Assembly: GCF_018531445.1 (NCBI RefSeq)
Contig: NZ_JAHDTH010000007.1
Location: 1 to 64,000 of the forward strand
Source: Pseudonocardia lacus
Lineage (GTDB): Bacteria; Actinomycetota; Actinomycetes; Mycobacteriales; Pseudonocardiaceae
DNA length: 64,000 nt
Reading direction: 5' to 3'
In this document: piece after piece, positions 18,543 to 27,623 of the stretch
How positions within the stretch are numbered: the first letter of the stretch is position 1
How the letters are laid out: every line of letters begins with the position of its first letter
Position numbers and translations under genes: made by a program
Notes under the pieces: model-generated
Databases searched by the model: none
Seen by the model: only the letters and a program-made list of their open reading frames with translations
What the model was told of the DNA's origin: nothing

Positions 18543-18561
18543 CAGTCGGCTTGCGGGCGGG

Positions 18562-18750
18562 TCAGCGCGCCCGGACGAGGTGGGCGTCGGGGCCGGGGAA
18601 GTACAGCGACTCGTGCCCGTCCTCCCAACGCACCCGGTAGTGCTCCCGCTCCCCGGTTCCGATGACCTCCACGATCCGGCCGCGCCGGCGCGGGACGTCC
18701 AGGGTCGTCGTGCCGATGACGATCTCGTCGCCCACGGTGGCGTTGAGCAT
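18562..18750 (-). CDS. DUF1918 small protein
   Basis: A 62-residue protein starting MLNATVGDEIVIGTTTLDVP and ending in VRWEDGHESLYFPGPDAHLV, the SH3-like DUF1918 fold common in actinomycetes. CGAGGAGGA stands directly before the ATG. It is divergent from the universal stress gene at 18979, with an operator copy in the shared upstream region. Function unknown; the fold suggests nucleic-acid or protein binding. Confidence 0.85.
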   Translation of the reverse strand: MLNATVGDEIVIGTTTLDVPRRRGRIVEVIGTGEREHYRVRWEDGHESLYFPGPDAHLVRAR

Positions 18751-18832
18751 CGCGTCCTCCTCGGTTCGGTCCACCGCGAGCAGGGTCCGCGGCCGGCCCC
18801 GCACGCGGCAGGGCCGCAGGGGTGCGCGGGGC

Positions 18833-18847
18833 GGGACCTTCGGCCTG
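18833..18847. promoter_or_regulatory. DevR-type operator between divergent genes
   Basis: GGGACCTTCGGCCTG, 82 bp upstream of the DUF1918 gene and 131 bp upstream of the universal stress gene. It could serve both. Confidence 0.55.
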
Positions 18848-18978
18848 CGGCGGGTCGTGCCCCGGTCGGGTGGCGGGTGCTCGGGACGAGGTGCCCCTGC
18901 CGAGGGGCCGATCGCCTCCTGCCCGCGCGGTCGCCCGACGGCCATCGTCGACCTCGAGACCGGCGACGGGAGGCCGAG

Positions 18979-19482
18979 ATGAGCAAGCAGCAGAAGATCG
19001 TGGTGGGCGTGGACGGCTCGGACCATTCGCGGGCCGCCGTGCGCCACGCCCTCGCCGAGGCGGCGCGCCGCGGGGCGCGGGTGGTCGCCGTGCGGGCCTT
19101 CCAGATGCCCGAGACCTGGTACGAGGGCTACGAGGTCGTGGTCGCCCCCAGCCCGAGCGAGGTCACCGCGAATGTGGAGTCGCGCACCCGCGGGATGCTC
19201 CGTGCCGTCGCCGAGGAGCTCGGCGGCACGGCCCTCGCGGTTCCGATCGAGGCCGTGGGTCTGCTCGGGTCGCCGGCGAAGGCACTGGTGGAGCAGTCCC
19301 ACGACGCGGACCTGCTGGTCGTCGGGCACCGCGGGCGCGGTGGCCTGGCCAGCCGGGTACTGGGTTCGGTGGGGCTGCACGTCCTGCTGCACGCGGCCTG
19401 CACGGTCACCGTCGTCCCGACGACGGCGGTCGAGGAGGCCGTGACCGAGCCGGCCGCCGACGCAGCGACCGCCCCGGCGTGA
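18979..19482 (+). CDS. Single-domain universal stress protein
   Basis: A 167-residue UspA domain: KIVVGVDGSDHSRAAVRHAL at the start, then an unusual loop with METWYEG-like sequence (MPETWYEGYEVV), and the ATP loop GHRGRGGLASRVLGSVG near residue 117. The C-terminal 20 residues are an Ala/Glu/Thr-rich tail outside the domain. It is closest to the copy at 48126 (RPETWFEG, GHRGRGAVASAVLGSVG). The ATG has GGGAGG upstream. Cytosolic ATP-binding stress protein by family. Confidence 0.9.
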   Translation: MSKQQKIVVGVDGSDHSRAAVRHALAEAARRGARVVAVRAFQMPETWYEGYEVVVAPSPSEVTANVESRTRGMLRAVAEELGGTALAVPIEAVGLLGSPAKALVEQSHDADLLVVGHRGRGGLASRVLGSVGLHVLLHAACTVTVVPTTAVEEAVTEPAADAATAPA

Positions 19483-19534
19483 CGGGCGCGGGGCGCACGG
19501 ACGCGGACGGGGCGGCGCGACCGGGGGAGCAGCG

Positions 19535-19790
19535 GTGAGGACGCTCTCGGCGCCGATAGGCCGGCTGCCGCCGGAGGCCGCGCGCGTCGGCGTCCGCGCC
19601 GCCGCGGCCGGCGCCGCACGCCCGACCGTGCGTAGGCTCGACGACCTGAGCGAGGCAGATGCCGCCGACGTCGGTGCGGCAGCCGTGGAACTCGCCCGGC
19701 TGGAGCGCGCCGGCCTGCCGGTGCACACCGGCTTCGCGGTGACCCGTGCCCCGAGCCGTGGCGGCAGATCGCTCAGCGGGCGAACGCGAC
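19535..19790 (+). pseudogene. N-terminal stub of PEP synthase-like gene
   Basis: Residues 32-70 (VRRLDDLSEADAADVG, then LARLERAGLPVHTGFAVT) match the opening of the PPDK/PEP-synthase ATP-grasp domain, where LGGKNASLGEL...GLPVPPGFAVT is usual; the KNASL core is lost. Homology ends near 19750, where the opposite-strand Gmad2 gene begins to overlap. A full enzyme has about 750-850 residues. PEP synthase genes occur in DosR-type regulons, so this fits a lost member. It could be a fragment carried by rearrangement. Confidence 0.55.
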
Positions 19791-20672
19791 GCGCACGACG
19801 GAGGCCGCCATCACGCTGCCGTCCATTGCGCTGTCGGAGGTGAGGACGACGGCGCCGCGCTCGGCGCGTGGCCGGCCGATCGCGACTGCGCCCTCGAAGG
19901 GGCGCAGCTCGTCCCCGCCCCCGGTCACCCAGCCCGTGCCCAGCGGCTCGGCGGAGGCGTCGTCGACGACGCTCACCGCGACGGTGCCCTCGAAGGCGAG
20001 CGCGCGGCCGGTGAGCGCGACCGACGGCGGCGCGAGCACGTCGCCGGCCCTCGGGGTGTCGAGCTGGATGTCGGCGGAGGCCGCGCCGAGCACCCACCAC
20101 CGGTCGTCGCTCATCCGGCGGACGAGGACGGTGGTGACCGGTCCGCGCCGGGTGGGGCGCACGTCGACCTCGCCTGAGCGGCTGTCGCCCGCTCGGTATG
20201 GGCCGACGACGGGGTCGGCGAAGCCGACGAACCGGGTCGCGAAGCCGCGGGCCGCGGCCAGCGGGTCGTCGTAGCGCGTCGCCACCGCGGCTGTCGGCCA
20301 CACCGCGGTGCTCGCGTCGGGCGGCACGACCGGCGGTGCGGTGGTGGGTGCCGCGGTGGGCGGTGTGGTTGCCGGTGGGGCGGTGGTCGGCACGACCGTG
20401 ACGGACGGGGCCGGCGCGGTGGTCGGGGCCGGTGCGGTCGCCGTGGGCGTCGGCGCTGGGGCCGCCGTCGTGGTCGGGACCGGGACCGGCGGCGGATCGG
20501 GCTCCGGCGCATCGCCCGCCAGCACGATCGCGAGGACCACGACCGAGACGGCCACCGCGATCGTGGCGAGGACCGCGGCGGCGGTGGCCCAGCGGCGCCG
20601 GGCCGGCGAGGGCGGCGGGGGTGGTTGGGGCGAGGGCTGCTGGTCCTGGTCGGGGGGCAGGATGACCGTCAT
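19773..20672 (-). CDS. Membrane-anchored Gmad2-domain protein
   Basis: A 299-residue protein: a proline-rich cytosolic start, one membrane helix (about 31-52, AVLATIAVAVSVVVLAIVLA), an 80-residue Pro/Thr/Ala linker, then an exported domain. The C-terminal 90 residues (DIQLDTPRAGDVLAPPSVALTG through to VVRVAFAR) are an immunoglobulin-like Gmad2 domain as in spore germination and lipoprotein families. The ATG at 20672 has GAGGAGG upstream. Its role is probably in the cell envelope; no substrate can be named. Confidence 0.8.
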   Translation of the reverse strand: MTVILPPDQDQQPSPQPPPPPSPARRRWATAAAVLATIAVAVSVVVLAIVLAGDAPEPDPPPVPVPTTTAAPAPTPTATAPAPTTAPAPSVTVVPTTAPPATTPPTAAPTTAPPVVPPDASTAVWPTAAVATRYDDPLAAARGFATRFVGFADPVVGPYRAGDSRSGEVDVRPTRRGPVTTVLVRRMSDDRWWVLGAASADIQLDTPRAGDVLAPPSVALTGRALAFEGTVAVSVVDDASAEPLGTGWVTGGGDELRPFEGAVAIGRPRAERGAVVLTSDSAMDGSVMAASVVRVAFAR

Positions 20673-20713
20673 GGCGGACCTCCTCGGGTGGGGCGGGGGC
20701 GGCTGGACCCCGG

Positions 20714-21628
20714 TCAGCCGGTGAGCAGGACCGGGCACGGCGCGTAGTGCAGGACCGCGTGGCTGACCGAGCCCAGCGGCACGCCGCGAAGGTGCGCCCG
20801 CCCGCGCCGGCCGACCACGAGCAGCCCGGCGCCGCGGGCGCGCTCGAGCAGCACGGCCGCGGGTCGGTCGACCGCGACGACGGTGCGCACCGGCACGTCC
20901 GGGTACTCGCGGCGGGCGTCGGCGAGCTCCCCGTCCAGCAGTGCCGCGGCCTTCGCCCGGACCAGACGCAGGTCGAGCCCGGGGAGCGCGCCGAGGGCGT
21001 CGACCGGCAGGTCCAGCCAGGCGTGCACGGCCTCCAGCGGGCGACCGTCGCGGGCCGCCGCGGCGAACGCGGCGTGCACCGCGGCGGCGGAGCAGGGGGA
21101 ACCGTCCACGCCGACGACGACCGGAGCGCCCGAGGGCGGGCCGGGGGGAACCCGGCGGACCACCGCCAGCGGGGTGACCACGCGGCGGCTCAGCTCGGCG
21201 GCGGTGGATCCGAGCAGCACGTCGGGGTGGGCGGTCTGACCGCAGGAGCCGACCACGAGCAGCGCGGCCTCGCCGGCCAGCTTCGCCAGCAGCTCGACCG
21301 GGTCGCCGACCAGTTCCTCGGCGTGCACGTCGAGGTCGGGGGCGGTGTCGCGGCAGGCGAGGACCGCGGCGTCGAGGGCCCCGCTCGCGGCGCGCTCGGC
21401 GTCGAGCACGTCCGGCGGCAGGTCCAGCCCGCTCAGCTCGGGGACCGGCCAGCGGCGGACGGTGGCGACGCGCAGCGGGCGGCCGGTCCCGGCCGCCGCC
21501 GCGGCCGCCCAGCGCGCCGCCACGTGGGCGGCGGCCGAACCGTCGTGGGCGAGCAGGACCGGGCGGTGGTCGACGGGATGCGCGGTGGTCGGGTGGTCGT
21601 GCGGGTGGGTGCTCGGGTCAGGGCGCAT
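20714..21628 (-). CDS. Two-domain universal stress protein, divergent
   Basis: A 304-residue protein with two UspA domains. Domain 2 is canonical in outline (PVVVGVDGSPCSAAAVHAAF; VGRRGRAHLRGVPLGSVSHA). Domain 1 is altered: the opening reads VLLAHDGSAAAHVAARWA, and the nucleotide loop is VGSCGQTAHPDVLLGS, so ATP binding there is uncertain. An extra N-terminal stretch is rich in His and Pro. The gene ends 42 bp before the Gmad2 gene on the same strand. Confidence 0.87.
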   Translation of the reverse strand: MRPDPSTHPHDHPTTAHPVDHRPVLLAHDGSAAAHVAARWAAAAAAGTGRPLRVATVRRWPVPELSGLDLPPDVLDAERAASGALDAAVLACRDTAPDLDVHAEELVGDPVELLAKLAGEAALLVVGSCGQTAHPDVLLGSTAAELSRRVVTPLAVVRRVPPGPPSGAPVVVGVDGSPCSAAAVHAAFAAAARDGRPLEAVHAWLDLPVDALGALPGLDLRLVRAKAAALLDGELADARREYPDVPVRTVVAVDRPAAVLLERARGAGLLVVGRRGRAHLRGVPLGSVSHAVLHYAPCPVLLTG

Positions 21629-22123
21629 ACCACCACGGTCGACCCGTGGTCGCCGTTCGTCCCGGGCCGCTGGGCCCGGTGCGGCGCGCCGCAGGTCCCG
21701 CGTCGCGCGCGCGTCGGGATAGTCGGTGCCGGAGCCGACGGCGGATGGTCGGCAGCACCCACGGCTCGGTGGTGCGTATCTGCGAGTGGATCCGCGACCT
21801 GCGGGCGCGGGCGTCCGCGGCGGAGTGCCGCGTGGTCGACCTGGACCCGGACCTGACCGGCGTCGAATGGTGCGTCGAGCTGGACACGCCGTAGGAACGC
21901 ATCGCGCCGGACCGAGCAGGTCGGTCGTGCCCGGAAGGCCCGCTGCCGGAGGCGATCGACCCGGAGCCGCACCCGTCGCGCTGCTGTCGGTCGATCCGCG
22001 TTCCGGAACCGGCGCGGGTCGAATGACCCTCAGACCGCGGCTCTCCAGCCCTGCGCGCGGCGCCGGGCCCTGGATAGCGTCGGACCGCGAGCAGGAAGTT
22101 CCGACTCGAGATCGGGGTGTCCC
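21629..22123. other. 495-bp stretch without a recognisable gene
   Basis: It contains an operator-like CGCCGCAGGTCCCG at 21687-21700, upstream of the minus-strand universal stress gene, and a short plus-strand frame (21744-21893) whose start GSTHGSVVRICEWIRDLRA faintly resembles a flavodoxin loop. Nothing else is supported. Confidence 0.4.
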
Positions 22124-22633
22124 ATGGGAACGATGGAGCAGGGCGGCCCGGCGTCCGCCGTCGCGCCCGACGGCTGGTACGCGCGGCTGATGCGGCGGAT
22201 GTACCGCGGCGGGCGGCCCGGCCGGGCCGCGCGGCTGATGAACCGGCCCTCGGAGCTGATCGGGCGCTGGGGTCTGCTGCCCTCGCGGCTGGTGTCGCTG
22301 GAGGTGGTCGGGCGTCGGTCGGGGCGAGTGGTGTCGCTGCCGCTGGTGCCGGTCCGCCTCGACGGCGAGGTGTACCTCGTGAGCATGCTCGGCGAGGCGA
22401 ACTGGGTGCGCAACGTGCGGGCGGCCGGCGGCGAGGCCGTGCTGGAGCACGGCCGCCGCGACGCCGTGCGGCTGCTGGAGCTGCCGGTCGAGCAGCGTGC
22501 CCCGATCATCGCCCGGTACCTGGAGCTCGCCCCGGGCGGGCGCCCGCACCTGCCGGTGCGCCGCGGTGCCCCGCTGGCCGAGATCGCCGCGGTCGCCGAC
22601 GCGATCCCGGTCTTCCGGGTCGTCCGGCGCTGA
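22124..22633 (+). CDS. Deazaflavin-dependent nitroreductase family (Ddn-like)
   Basis: A 169-residue split-barrel protein of the DUF385/Ddn group. Hallmarks are LVSLEVVGRRSGRVVSLPLVPV, VYLVSMLGEANWVRNVRAAGG and a final VFRVV strand. Family members bind F420 (a few bind other flavins) and reduce quinones or nitro compounds at the membrane. A paralogue with the same core is at 48626. Two in-frame ATGs (22124, 22133) are possible; neither has a strong ribosome site. It converges with sulP. Confidence 0.82.
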   Translation: MGTMEQGGPASAVAPDGWYARLMRRMYRGGRPGRAARLMNRPSELIGRWGLLPSRLVSLEVVGRRSGRVVSLPLVPVRLDGEVYLVSMLGEANWVRNVRAAGGEAVLEHGRRDAVRLLELPVEQRAPIIARYLELAPGGRPHLPVRRGAPLAEIAAVADAIPVFRVVRR

Positions 22634-22669
22634 CCGCGCACCGCTCCGGCGCCGCCCGCCGGATCGGCC

Positions 22670-24370
22670 TCAGGTCGGCTCCGGCAGGCCCCGGGCGGCG
22701 CGGTACGCCGCGACGGCGGTCGGCAGGGTCGGGAAGACGAGGTCCTCGCCGATCCGCCGGGCCAGCCCGCTGCTGCGCAGGTCGACCAGCAGGTCCTGCT
22801 TGGTCCGCGCCAGCGCGAGGGTGACCCCGCGCTGCTCGACGTCGTCGGCCAGCCGAGCGAGGGCGTCGACGGCGGTGATGTCGATGTCGGTAACGGCCTC
22901 GGTGTTGAGCAGCAGCCAGCGCGGGTCGGGATCGGAGTCCAGCGCGGCGAGCGCGCGCCGGCGGAAGTCCTCGGCGTTGGCGAAGCACAGCGGCGCGTCG
23001 TAGCGGTACACGACCAGGCCGGGCACCGTGCTGGCGAGCGGGTAGTCGTCGACGTCGTGCATGCCGGCGATGCCCGGGACGTAGCCGAGGATGCCGTCGT
23101 GCGGGCGGGAGACCCGGCGCAGCAGGTCGAGGATCGACAGCCCGATCGCGACCAGCACGCCGTAGAGCACGCCGAGGGCGAGCACCGCGACCGTGGTGAG
23201 CAGCGCGATGGCCAGCTCGGACCGGCGGAACCGGGCGAAGCGGCGCAGCTCACCGGCGTCGATCAGGCGCAGGGCGGCGTGCACGACCAGCGCGCCGAGC
23301 GCCGCAGCCGGGAACGCCGACAGCAGCGGCCCGGCGGCGACCAGCACGGCGAGCACGGTCACCGCGCTGACCAAGGACGTCAGTTGGGAGCGCCCCCCTG
23401 ACGCCTGCCCGATCGCGGTGCGGCTGCCGCTGCTGCTGGCTGGGAAGCCCTGGAAGAGGCCGGCGGCGACGTTGGCCGCACCCAGGGCCAGCAGCTCGCG
23501 GTCGGCGTCGATGTCCTCGCCGTCGCGCCTGCCGAACGCACGAGCGGTGAGCACGTCGTCGGAGTAGGCCACGACCGCCACGCCGATCGCCGGCAGCACG
23601 AGCGCGGCCACGTCGGACGCGCCGACCGCGGGCAGCGCGGGAACGGGCAGCCCGCCCGGGACGGTCCCGATGGTGCGCACGCCCAGCGCGTCGAGCGAGG
23701 CCACCGTGGTCACGGCGGCGGCCAGCACGACCGCGATGAGGGGTCCGGGCAGCCGCGGCAGCGCGGAACCGAGGAGCACGAGCAGCGCGAAGACGCCGGT
23801 CGCCACGGCCAGGGTGGGCGGGTGCGCGGTGCTCAGCCCGGTGGCGAACGAGGCCACCTCGGCCAGGATCGTCCCGCCCTCGACGTGCACCCCGGTGACG
23901 TTGCCGAGCTGTCCGACGATCATCACCAGGGCGATCCCGGCGAGGTATCCGACCAGCACCGGGCGCGACAGCAGATCGGCGAGGAAACCGAGCCGGACCA
24001 CCCGGGCGAGCAGGCACACGCCGCCGACCAGCAGGGTGAGCACCGCGGCGAGGGCCGCGTAGCGCGTGGCGTCCCCGCCGGCCAGCGGGGCCACCGCGAT
24101 CGCGGTCATCAGCGCGGTGGTGGACTCCGGCCCGGCCGACAGCCGCCGCGACGAGCCGAGCACGGCGTAGGCGACCAGGGCCACGACGGTGGCCCACAGC
24201 CCGGTCACCGGGGGCACCCCGGCCACGCCGGCGTAGGCGAGCACCTGCGGGACGAGGTACGCGGCCACTGTCACGCCGGCGACCACGTCGCCGCGCAGCG
24301 CGGGCGCGTCGCGCCGCCGCAGGGCCGTCAGGCCCGGCCGCAGCCCGGGACCGATCACCGTCGTCCGCAT
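22670..24370 (-). CDS. SulP-family anion transporter with STAS domain
   Basis: A 566-residue transporter with about 10-12 membrane helices and SulP motifs (DVVAGVTVAAYLVPQVLAYA, the conserved QGFPASSSGSRTAIGQASG loop). A cytosolic STAS domain follows from about 440 (GLVVYRYDAPLCFANAEDF, then DIDITAVDALARL). Family members carry sulfate, bicarbonate or C4-dicarboxylates with H+ or Na+; a dormancy-linked member is Rv1739c of M. tuberculosis, next to Rv1738 in the DosR regulon. The substrate is not evident from sequence. Confidence 0.92.
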   Translation of the reverse strand: MRTTVIGPGLRPGLTALRRRDAPALRGDVVAGVTVAAYLVPQVLAYAGVAGVPPVTGLWATVVALVAYAVLGSSRRLSAGPESTTALMTAIAVAPLAGGDATRYAALAAVLTLLVGGVCLLARVVRLGFLADLLSRPVLVGYLAGIALVMIVGQLGNVTGVHVEGGTILAEVASFATGLSTAHPPTLAVATGVFALLVLLGSALPRLPGPLIAVVLAAAVTTVASLDALGVRTIGTVPGGLPVPALPAVGASDVAALVLPAIGVAVVAYSDDVLTARAFGRRDGEDIDADRELLALGAANVAAGLFQGFPASSSGSRTAIGQASGGRSQLTSLVSAVTVLAVLVAAGPLLSAFPAAALGALVVHAALRLIDAGELRRFARFRRSELAIALLTTVAVLALGVLYGVLVAIGLSILDLLRRVSRPHDGILGYVPGIAGMHDVDDYPLASTVPGLVVYRYDAPLCFANAEDFRRRALAALDSDPDPRWLLLNTEAVTDIDITAVDALARLADDVEQRGVTLALARTKQDLLVDLRSSGLARRIGEDLVFPTLPTAVAAYRAARGLPEPT

Positions 24371-24526
24371 CCTGCGAGGATCGAGGTCGGCGCGGCGGGC
24401 CGACCAGCGGCCGCTCGTCCCGCGGCGCCAGGGGCGAAGGTCACGCGACCCGAGGGAGCACGCAGCAAGTCGGTGGCCTCGCGCGGCGTCGTGCGTTCGG
24501 CGCTGACGTGCACGGTCCGCGGGGCT

Positions 24527-25000
24527 TCACGGGCGCGGCACGACGAGCAGCGCGCACGGGGCGTACCGCGCGGCGCTGCGGGTCACCGGACCGAGCCGCT
24601 GCGGGTCGTCCGCCGGCGGACCGCCGATGACCAGCAGGTCGGCCTCCACCGGCGCGCCGACGAGCTCGTGCGGGCGGACCCGGACGAGCAGCGCCTCCTT
24701 CGGCGCCACCCCGGCCGCTGCCGCGCTCGCCGCCGCGGCGGCGAGCATGCGCTCGCCCCGGCGCACCGCCTCCTCCAACCCGACGCTGCGCTCGGCGAAG
24801 GACAGCGGCACCGCGTGGACCAGCACGAGCTCGCCGCCCATCCGCCGCGCGGCGGCCACGGCCTCGGCGAGGACCGGGCCGTCCCCGGGCAGCTCGTGCA
24901 GCGCGGCGACGACGCGCGGTGGTTCGTGCCGGCGGGGTCCGCCGATGCGCACGGTGTCGTCGGGGCCCAGCAGGGTGACGGTGCCGCGTCGGTAGGTCAT
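24527..25000 (-). CDS. Atypical universal stress-like protein
   Basis: A 157-residue UspA-like domain with an unusual N-terminal strand (IGGPRRHEPPRVVAALHELP) in place of VVVGVDGS, and IGGPPADDPQRLGPVTRSAA where the ATP loop G-x2-G-x9-GS should be. The last strand is YAPCALLVVPRP. It probably does not bind ATP in the standard way. GGAGGACC precedes the ATG. It is divergent from the universal stress gene at 25227; the 226 bp between them hold only weak operator-like sequences. Confidence 0.75.
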   Translation of the reverse strand: MTYRRGTVTLLGPDDTVRIGGPRRHEPPRVVAALHELPGDGPVLAEAVAAARRMGGELVLVHAVPLSFAERSVGLEEAVRRGERMLAAAAASAAAAGVAPKEALLVRVRPHELVGAPVEADLLVIGGPPADDPQRLGPVTRSAARYAPCALLVVPRP

Positions 25001-25226
25001 CTCGGTCCTCCGCTCGGCAGGTGCCCCAAGGGGGTGGGCAGGCAGTCGGGACGCCAGGGTCGCCCCGTCGCACCCCCGCGGGTAGGGGCGGAGCGCGGGC
25101 GGCCCGCCGGCCGGGGGACCCGGTCGGGGCAGGACGAACGACCCACCGATTCCCGGCCGGCCGCCACTGACCGGAGCACCGCACCGCGGCCCAGCATGGT
25201 CGTGAGCACATCGAGAGGAGACGGCG

Positions 25227-26126
25227 ATGACCGCGCAGGTCGCCACCGGTCGCCGACCCGTCGTGGTCGGCGCGGACGGTTCGGACAGCGCCTTGGAGGC
25301 GGTCCGGTGGGCCGCCGTCGAGGCCCGGCGCCGGGAGACCGGTTTGCGGGTGGTCACGGCCTTCGGCTGGGCACCCGACCACCACCACAGCGGCCGGACC
25401 GAGCGCTACCGGCATGAGCTGCTGGAGCGCACCCGCCGCCACGTGCTGGCCGGCGCGACCAGGGTGGCCGAGCGGACGGTCGACGGCGTGCCGATCTCCG
25501 CGGAGCTGGTGATCGGGTTCCCCGTCCGGGCGCTGCACGAGCGGTCGCGCGACGCACAGCTGCTCGTGCTGGGCAGCCGCGGGCTCGGCGGCCTGAGCGG
25601 ACTGCTGGTCGGCTCCGTCGCGGTCGCCATGGTGGCGGGCGCCGACTGCCCCGTCGTCGTCGTGCGCGGGGAGGACCGCGACGCCTCATCACCGGAACCG
25701 GTCGTCGTGGGCGTCGACGGCACACCGATGAGCGAGGCCGCGCTCGGCTTCGCCTTCGCCGCTGCCGCGGCCCGCCGCGTTCCGCTCGTGGCCGTGCACA
25801 CCTTCGGTGATCTGGTCCTCGACCCGCAGGTCGCCGCCCTGATCGACTGGGAGGCGCTGGCCGAGGACGCGCGCGCCGTGCTGGCCGACAGGCTGCGCCC
25901 CTGGACCGAGAAGTTCGCCGACGTCGAGGTCCGCCGGGTCGTCGTGCGGGGTCCCGCCGGCCGGGTGCTGGTGCAGGAGTCGGCGAAGGCCCAGCTGGTC
26001 GTCGTGGGCTCGCGCGGGCGCGGCAACCTCGCCGGCCTCGTGCTGGGCTCGGTCAGCCACGCCGTGCTGCACCGCAGCCACTGCCCCGTCGCCGTCGTCC
26101 GCCCGGACGCCGTTCCCGAGTCCTGA
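25227..26126 (+). CDS. Two-domain universal stress protein
   Basis: A 299-residue protein with two intact UspA domains: PVVVGADGSDSALEAVRWAA / GSRGLGGLSGLLVGS and PVVVGVDGTPMSEAALGFAF / GSRGRGNLAGLVLGSVSHA. GAGAGGAGA precedes the ATG. It is the first of a run of genes reading the same way (two stress proteins, CBS protein, alcohol dehydrogenase) with gaps of 5-110 bp, which may be one transcription unit. Confidence 0.92.
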   Translation: MTAQVATGRRPVVVGADGSDSALEAVRWAAVEARRRETGLRVVTAFGWAPDHHHSGRTERYRHELLERTRRHVLAGATRVAERTVDGVPISAELVIGFPVRALHERSRDAQLLVLGSRGLGGLSGLLVGSVAVAMVAGADCPVVVVRGEDRDASSPEPVVVGVDGTPMSEAALGFAFAAAAARRVPLVAVHTFGDLVLDPQVAALIDWEALAEDARAVLADRLRPWTEKFADVEVRRVVVRGPAGRVLVQESAKAQLVVVGSRGRGNLAGLVLGSVSHAVLHRSHCPVAVVRPDAVPES

Positions 26127-26147
26127 CCACGCGAGGAGAGAACGATC

Positions 26148-27065
26148 ATGTCCGCTCGGTTCGCGCCCGCCACGGGCCCCGTCGTCGTCGGTGTGGACGG
26201 CTCCGACAACGCCCTCACCGCCGTGCGCTGGGCCGCGGGCGAGGCGCGCCGCCGCCGCGCGGCGGTGCGCCTCGTCACCGCCTACGACGACGGGCCGGAG
26301 CACGTCGTGGGCATCCCGGCCCTGGGCGAGCAGCTCCGCCACGAGCAGCGCGCCGCCGCGCGGCGCGGCCTGGCCGCGGCCGTCGCCGCGGCCCGCGCCG
26401 CCGAACCCGATCTGGTCGTCGAGGACGAGCTGCGCGTCGGCTTCCCCGTCGGCCTACTGGCCGAGGAGGCCCGCCGGGCGCAGCTGCTGGTCGTGGGCAG
26501 CCGCGGGCTCGGGGGGCTGGCCGGGCTGTTGGTCGGCTCGGTCGCCGTCGGCCTCGCCGGACGCGCGCCCTGCCCGGTCGTGGTCGTGCGGGGCGAGCAC
26601 CGGGAGACCGGAGCGGATCGGCCGGTCGTCGTCGGCGTCGACGGCACGCCCACCAGCGAGGCCGCCATCGCATTCGCCTACGAGGCCGCGGCCGTGCGCG
26701 GGGCTCCCCTGGTGGCCCTGCACACCTGGGCGGCCACCGAGTACGCGCCCGGCCTGGCGCCGCTCGTGGAGTGGGACCCGATCGCCGCCGAGGAGGAGGA
26801 GATCCTCGCCGAGCGGCTCGCCGGTTGGGGCGAGAAGTACCCCGACGTGCGGGTGCGCCGGCTCGTCGGGCGCGACGGCGCCGCCCGTGCGCTGGTCGAC
26901 CTCTCGGCCGACGCTCAGCTCGTCGTCGTGGGGTCGCGGGGTCGCGGCGCCCTGCTCGGGATGCTGCTGGGCTCGGTCAGCCACGCCGTGCTGCACCGCA
27001 GCCACTGCCCGGTCGCGGTCGTGTCGCCGGAGACCCCCGGGGCCACTCCCGCGCGGGCCGGCTGA
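26148..27065 (+). CDS. Two-domain universal stress protein
   Basis: A 305-residue tandem UspA protein, closely parallel to the preceding gene. ATP loops are GSRGLGGLAGLLVGS and GSRGRGALLGMLLGSVSHA; the second domain opens PVVVGVDGTPTSEAAIAFAY. It starts 21 bp after the previous stop behind a GAGGAGA site, so the two are probably co-transcribed and arose by duplication. Confidence 0.92.
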   Translation: MSARFAPATGPVVVGVDGSDNALTAVRWAAGEARRRRAAVRLVTAYDDGPEHVVGIPALGEQLRHEQRAAARRGLAAAVAAARAAEPDLVVEDELRVGFPVGLLAEEARRAQLLVVGSRGLGGLAGLLVGSVAVGLAGRAPCPVVVVRGEHRETGADRPVVVGVDGTPTSEAAIAFAYEAAAVRGAPLVALHTWAATEYAPGLAPLVEWDPIAAEEEEILAERLAGWGEKYPDVRVRRLVGRDGAARALVDLSADAQLVVVGSRGRGALLGMLLGSVSHAVLHRSHCPVAVVSPETPGATPARAG

Positions 27066-27174
27066 TGCCGGCGCACGACGGCGGCCGGATCGTCGAGCCT
27101 GTCGCCCCCGCCGAGCGCCGTGCTCAGCTGCGGCGCCCCGGCGGAGGTGTCCACCGATCGGAAGGAGAAGGCCG

Positions 27175-27618
27175 ATGCTGGCCCGAGACGTGATGAGCAG
27201 CCCCGTGATCACGCTGCGGCCGGACGTGCCGGTGCACGCGGCGGCCGCACTGCTGGTCTCGCACGGCTTCACCGGCGCCCCGGTGGTCGACCGGGCGGAG
27301 CGCGTGATCGGGATCGTCACCGAGGCCGACCTGGTCCGCGGGCGGATCGTGCCCGACGGCTGGGCCGTCCCCGAGCAGCCCGAACCCACCGTCGCCGACG
27401 TCATGACACCGGCCCCGATCTCGATGCAACCCGACGCCGACCTGGCCGACGTCGTCGCCCTGATGCTCGACGAGGGCATCCGCTCGGTCCCCATCGTCTC
27501 CGATGGCCGGCTGGTCGGCGTGGTCAGCCGGCGCGACGCGCTGCGCGTCGTGGCCAACCGCGAGCTGACCTCCGACGAGGTGCGGCGCCGCCGCGGCATC
27601 CCGGCCGCGGGCCGGTAA
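27175..27618 (+). CDS. Tandem CBS-domain protein
   Basis: A 147-residue protein consisting of two CBS repeats only: [19 protein letters not shown]...[14 protein letters not shown] and [18 protein letters not shown]...[14 protein letters not shown]. It lacks the BON tail of the paralogues at 16104 and 46851, and it resembles the DosR-linked hypoxic response protein 1 (Rv2626c), which has the same size and make-up. GAAGGAGA lies before the ATG. Five bases separate its stop from the dehydrogenase start. Confidence 0.9.
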   Translation: MLARDVMSSPVITLRPDVPVHAAAALLVSHGFTGAPVVDRAERVIGIVTEADLVRGRIVPDGWAVPEQPEPTVADVMTPAPISMQPDADLADVVALMLDEGIRSVPIVSDGRLVGVVSRRDALRVVANRELTSDEVRRRRGIPAAGR

Positions 27619-27623
27619 TCGGG

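Noticed and set aside
21744-21893. Short plus-strand frame starting MVGSTHGSVVRICEWIRDL as flavodoxin remnant
   Set aside because: Only about ten residues resemble the flavodoxin loop and nothing follows; not enough to call a gene.
25022-25135. Operator copies between universal stress genes at 24527 and 25227
   Set aside because: GGGACGCCAGGGTC and GGGGACCCGGTC lack the matching second arm; too weak to list.
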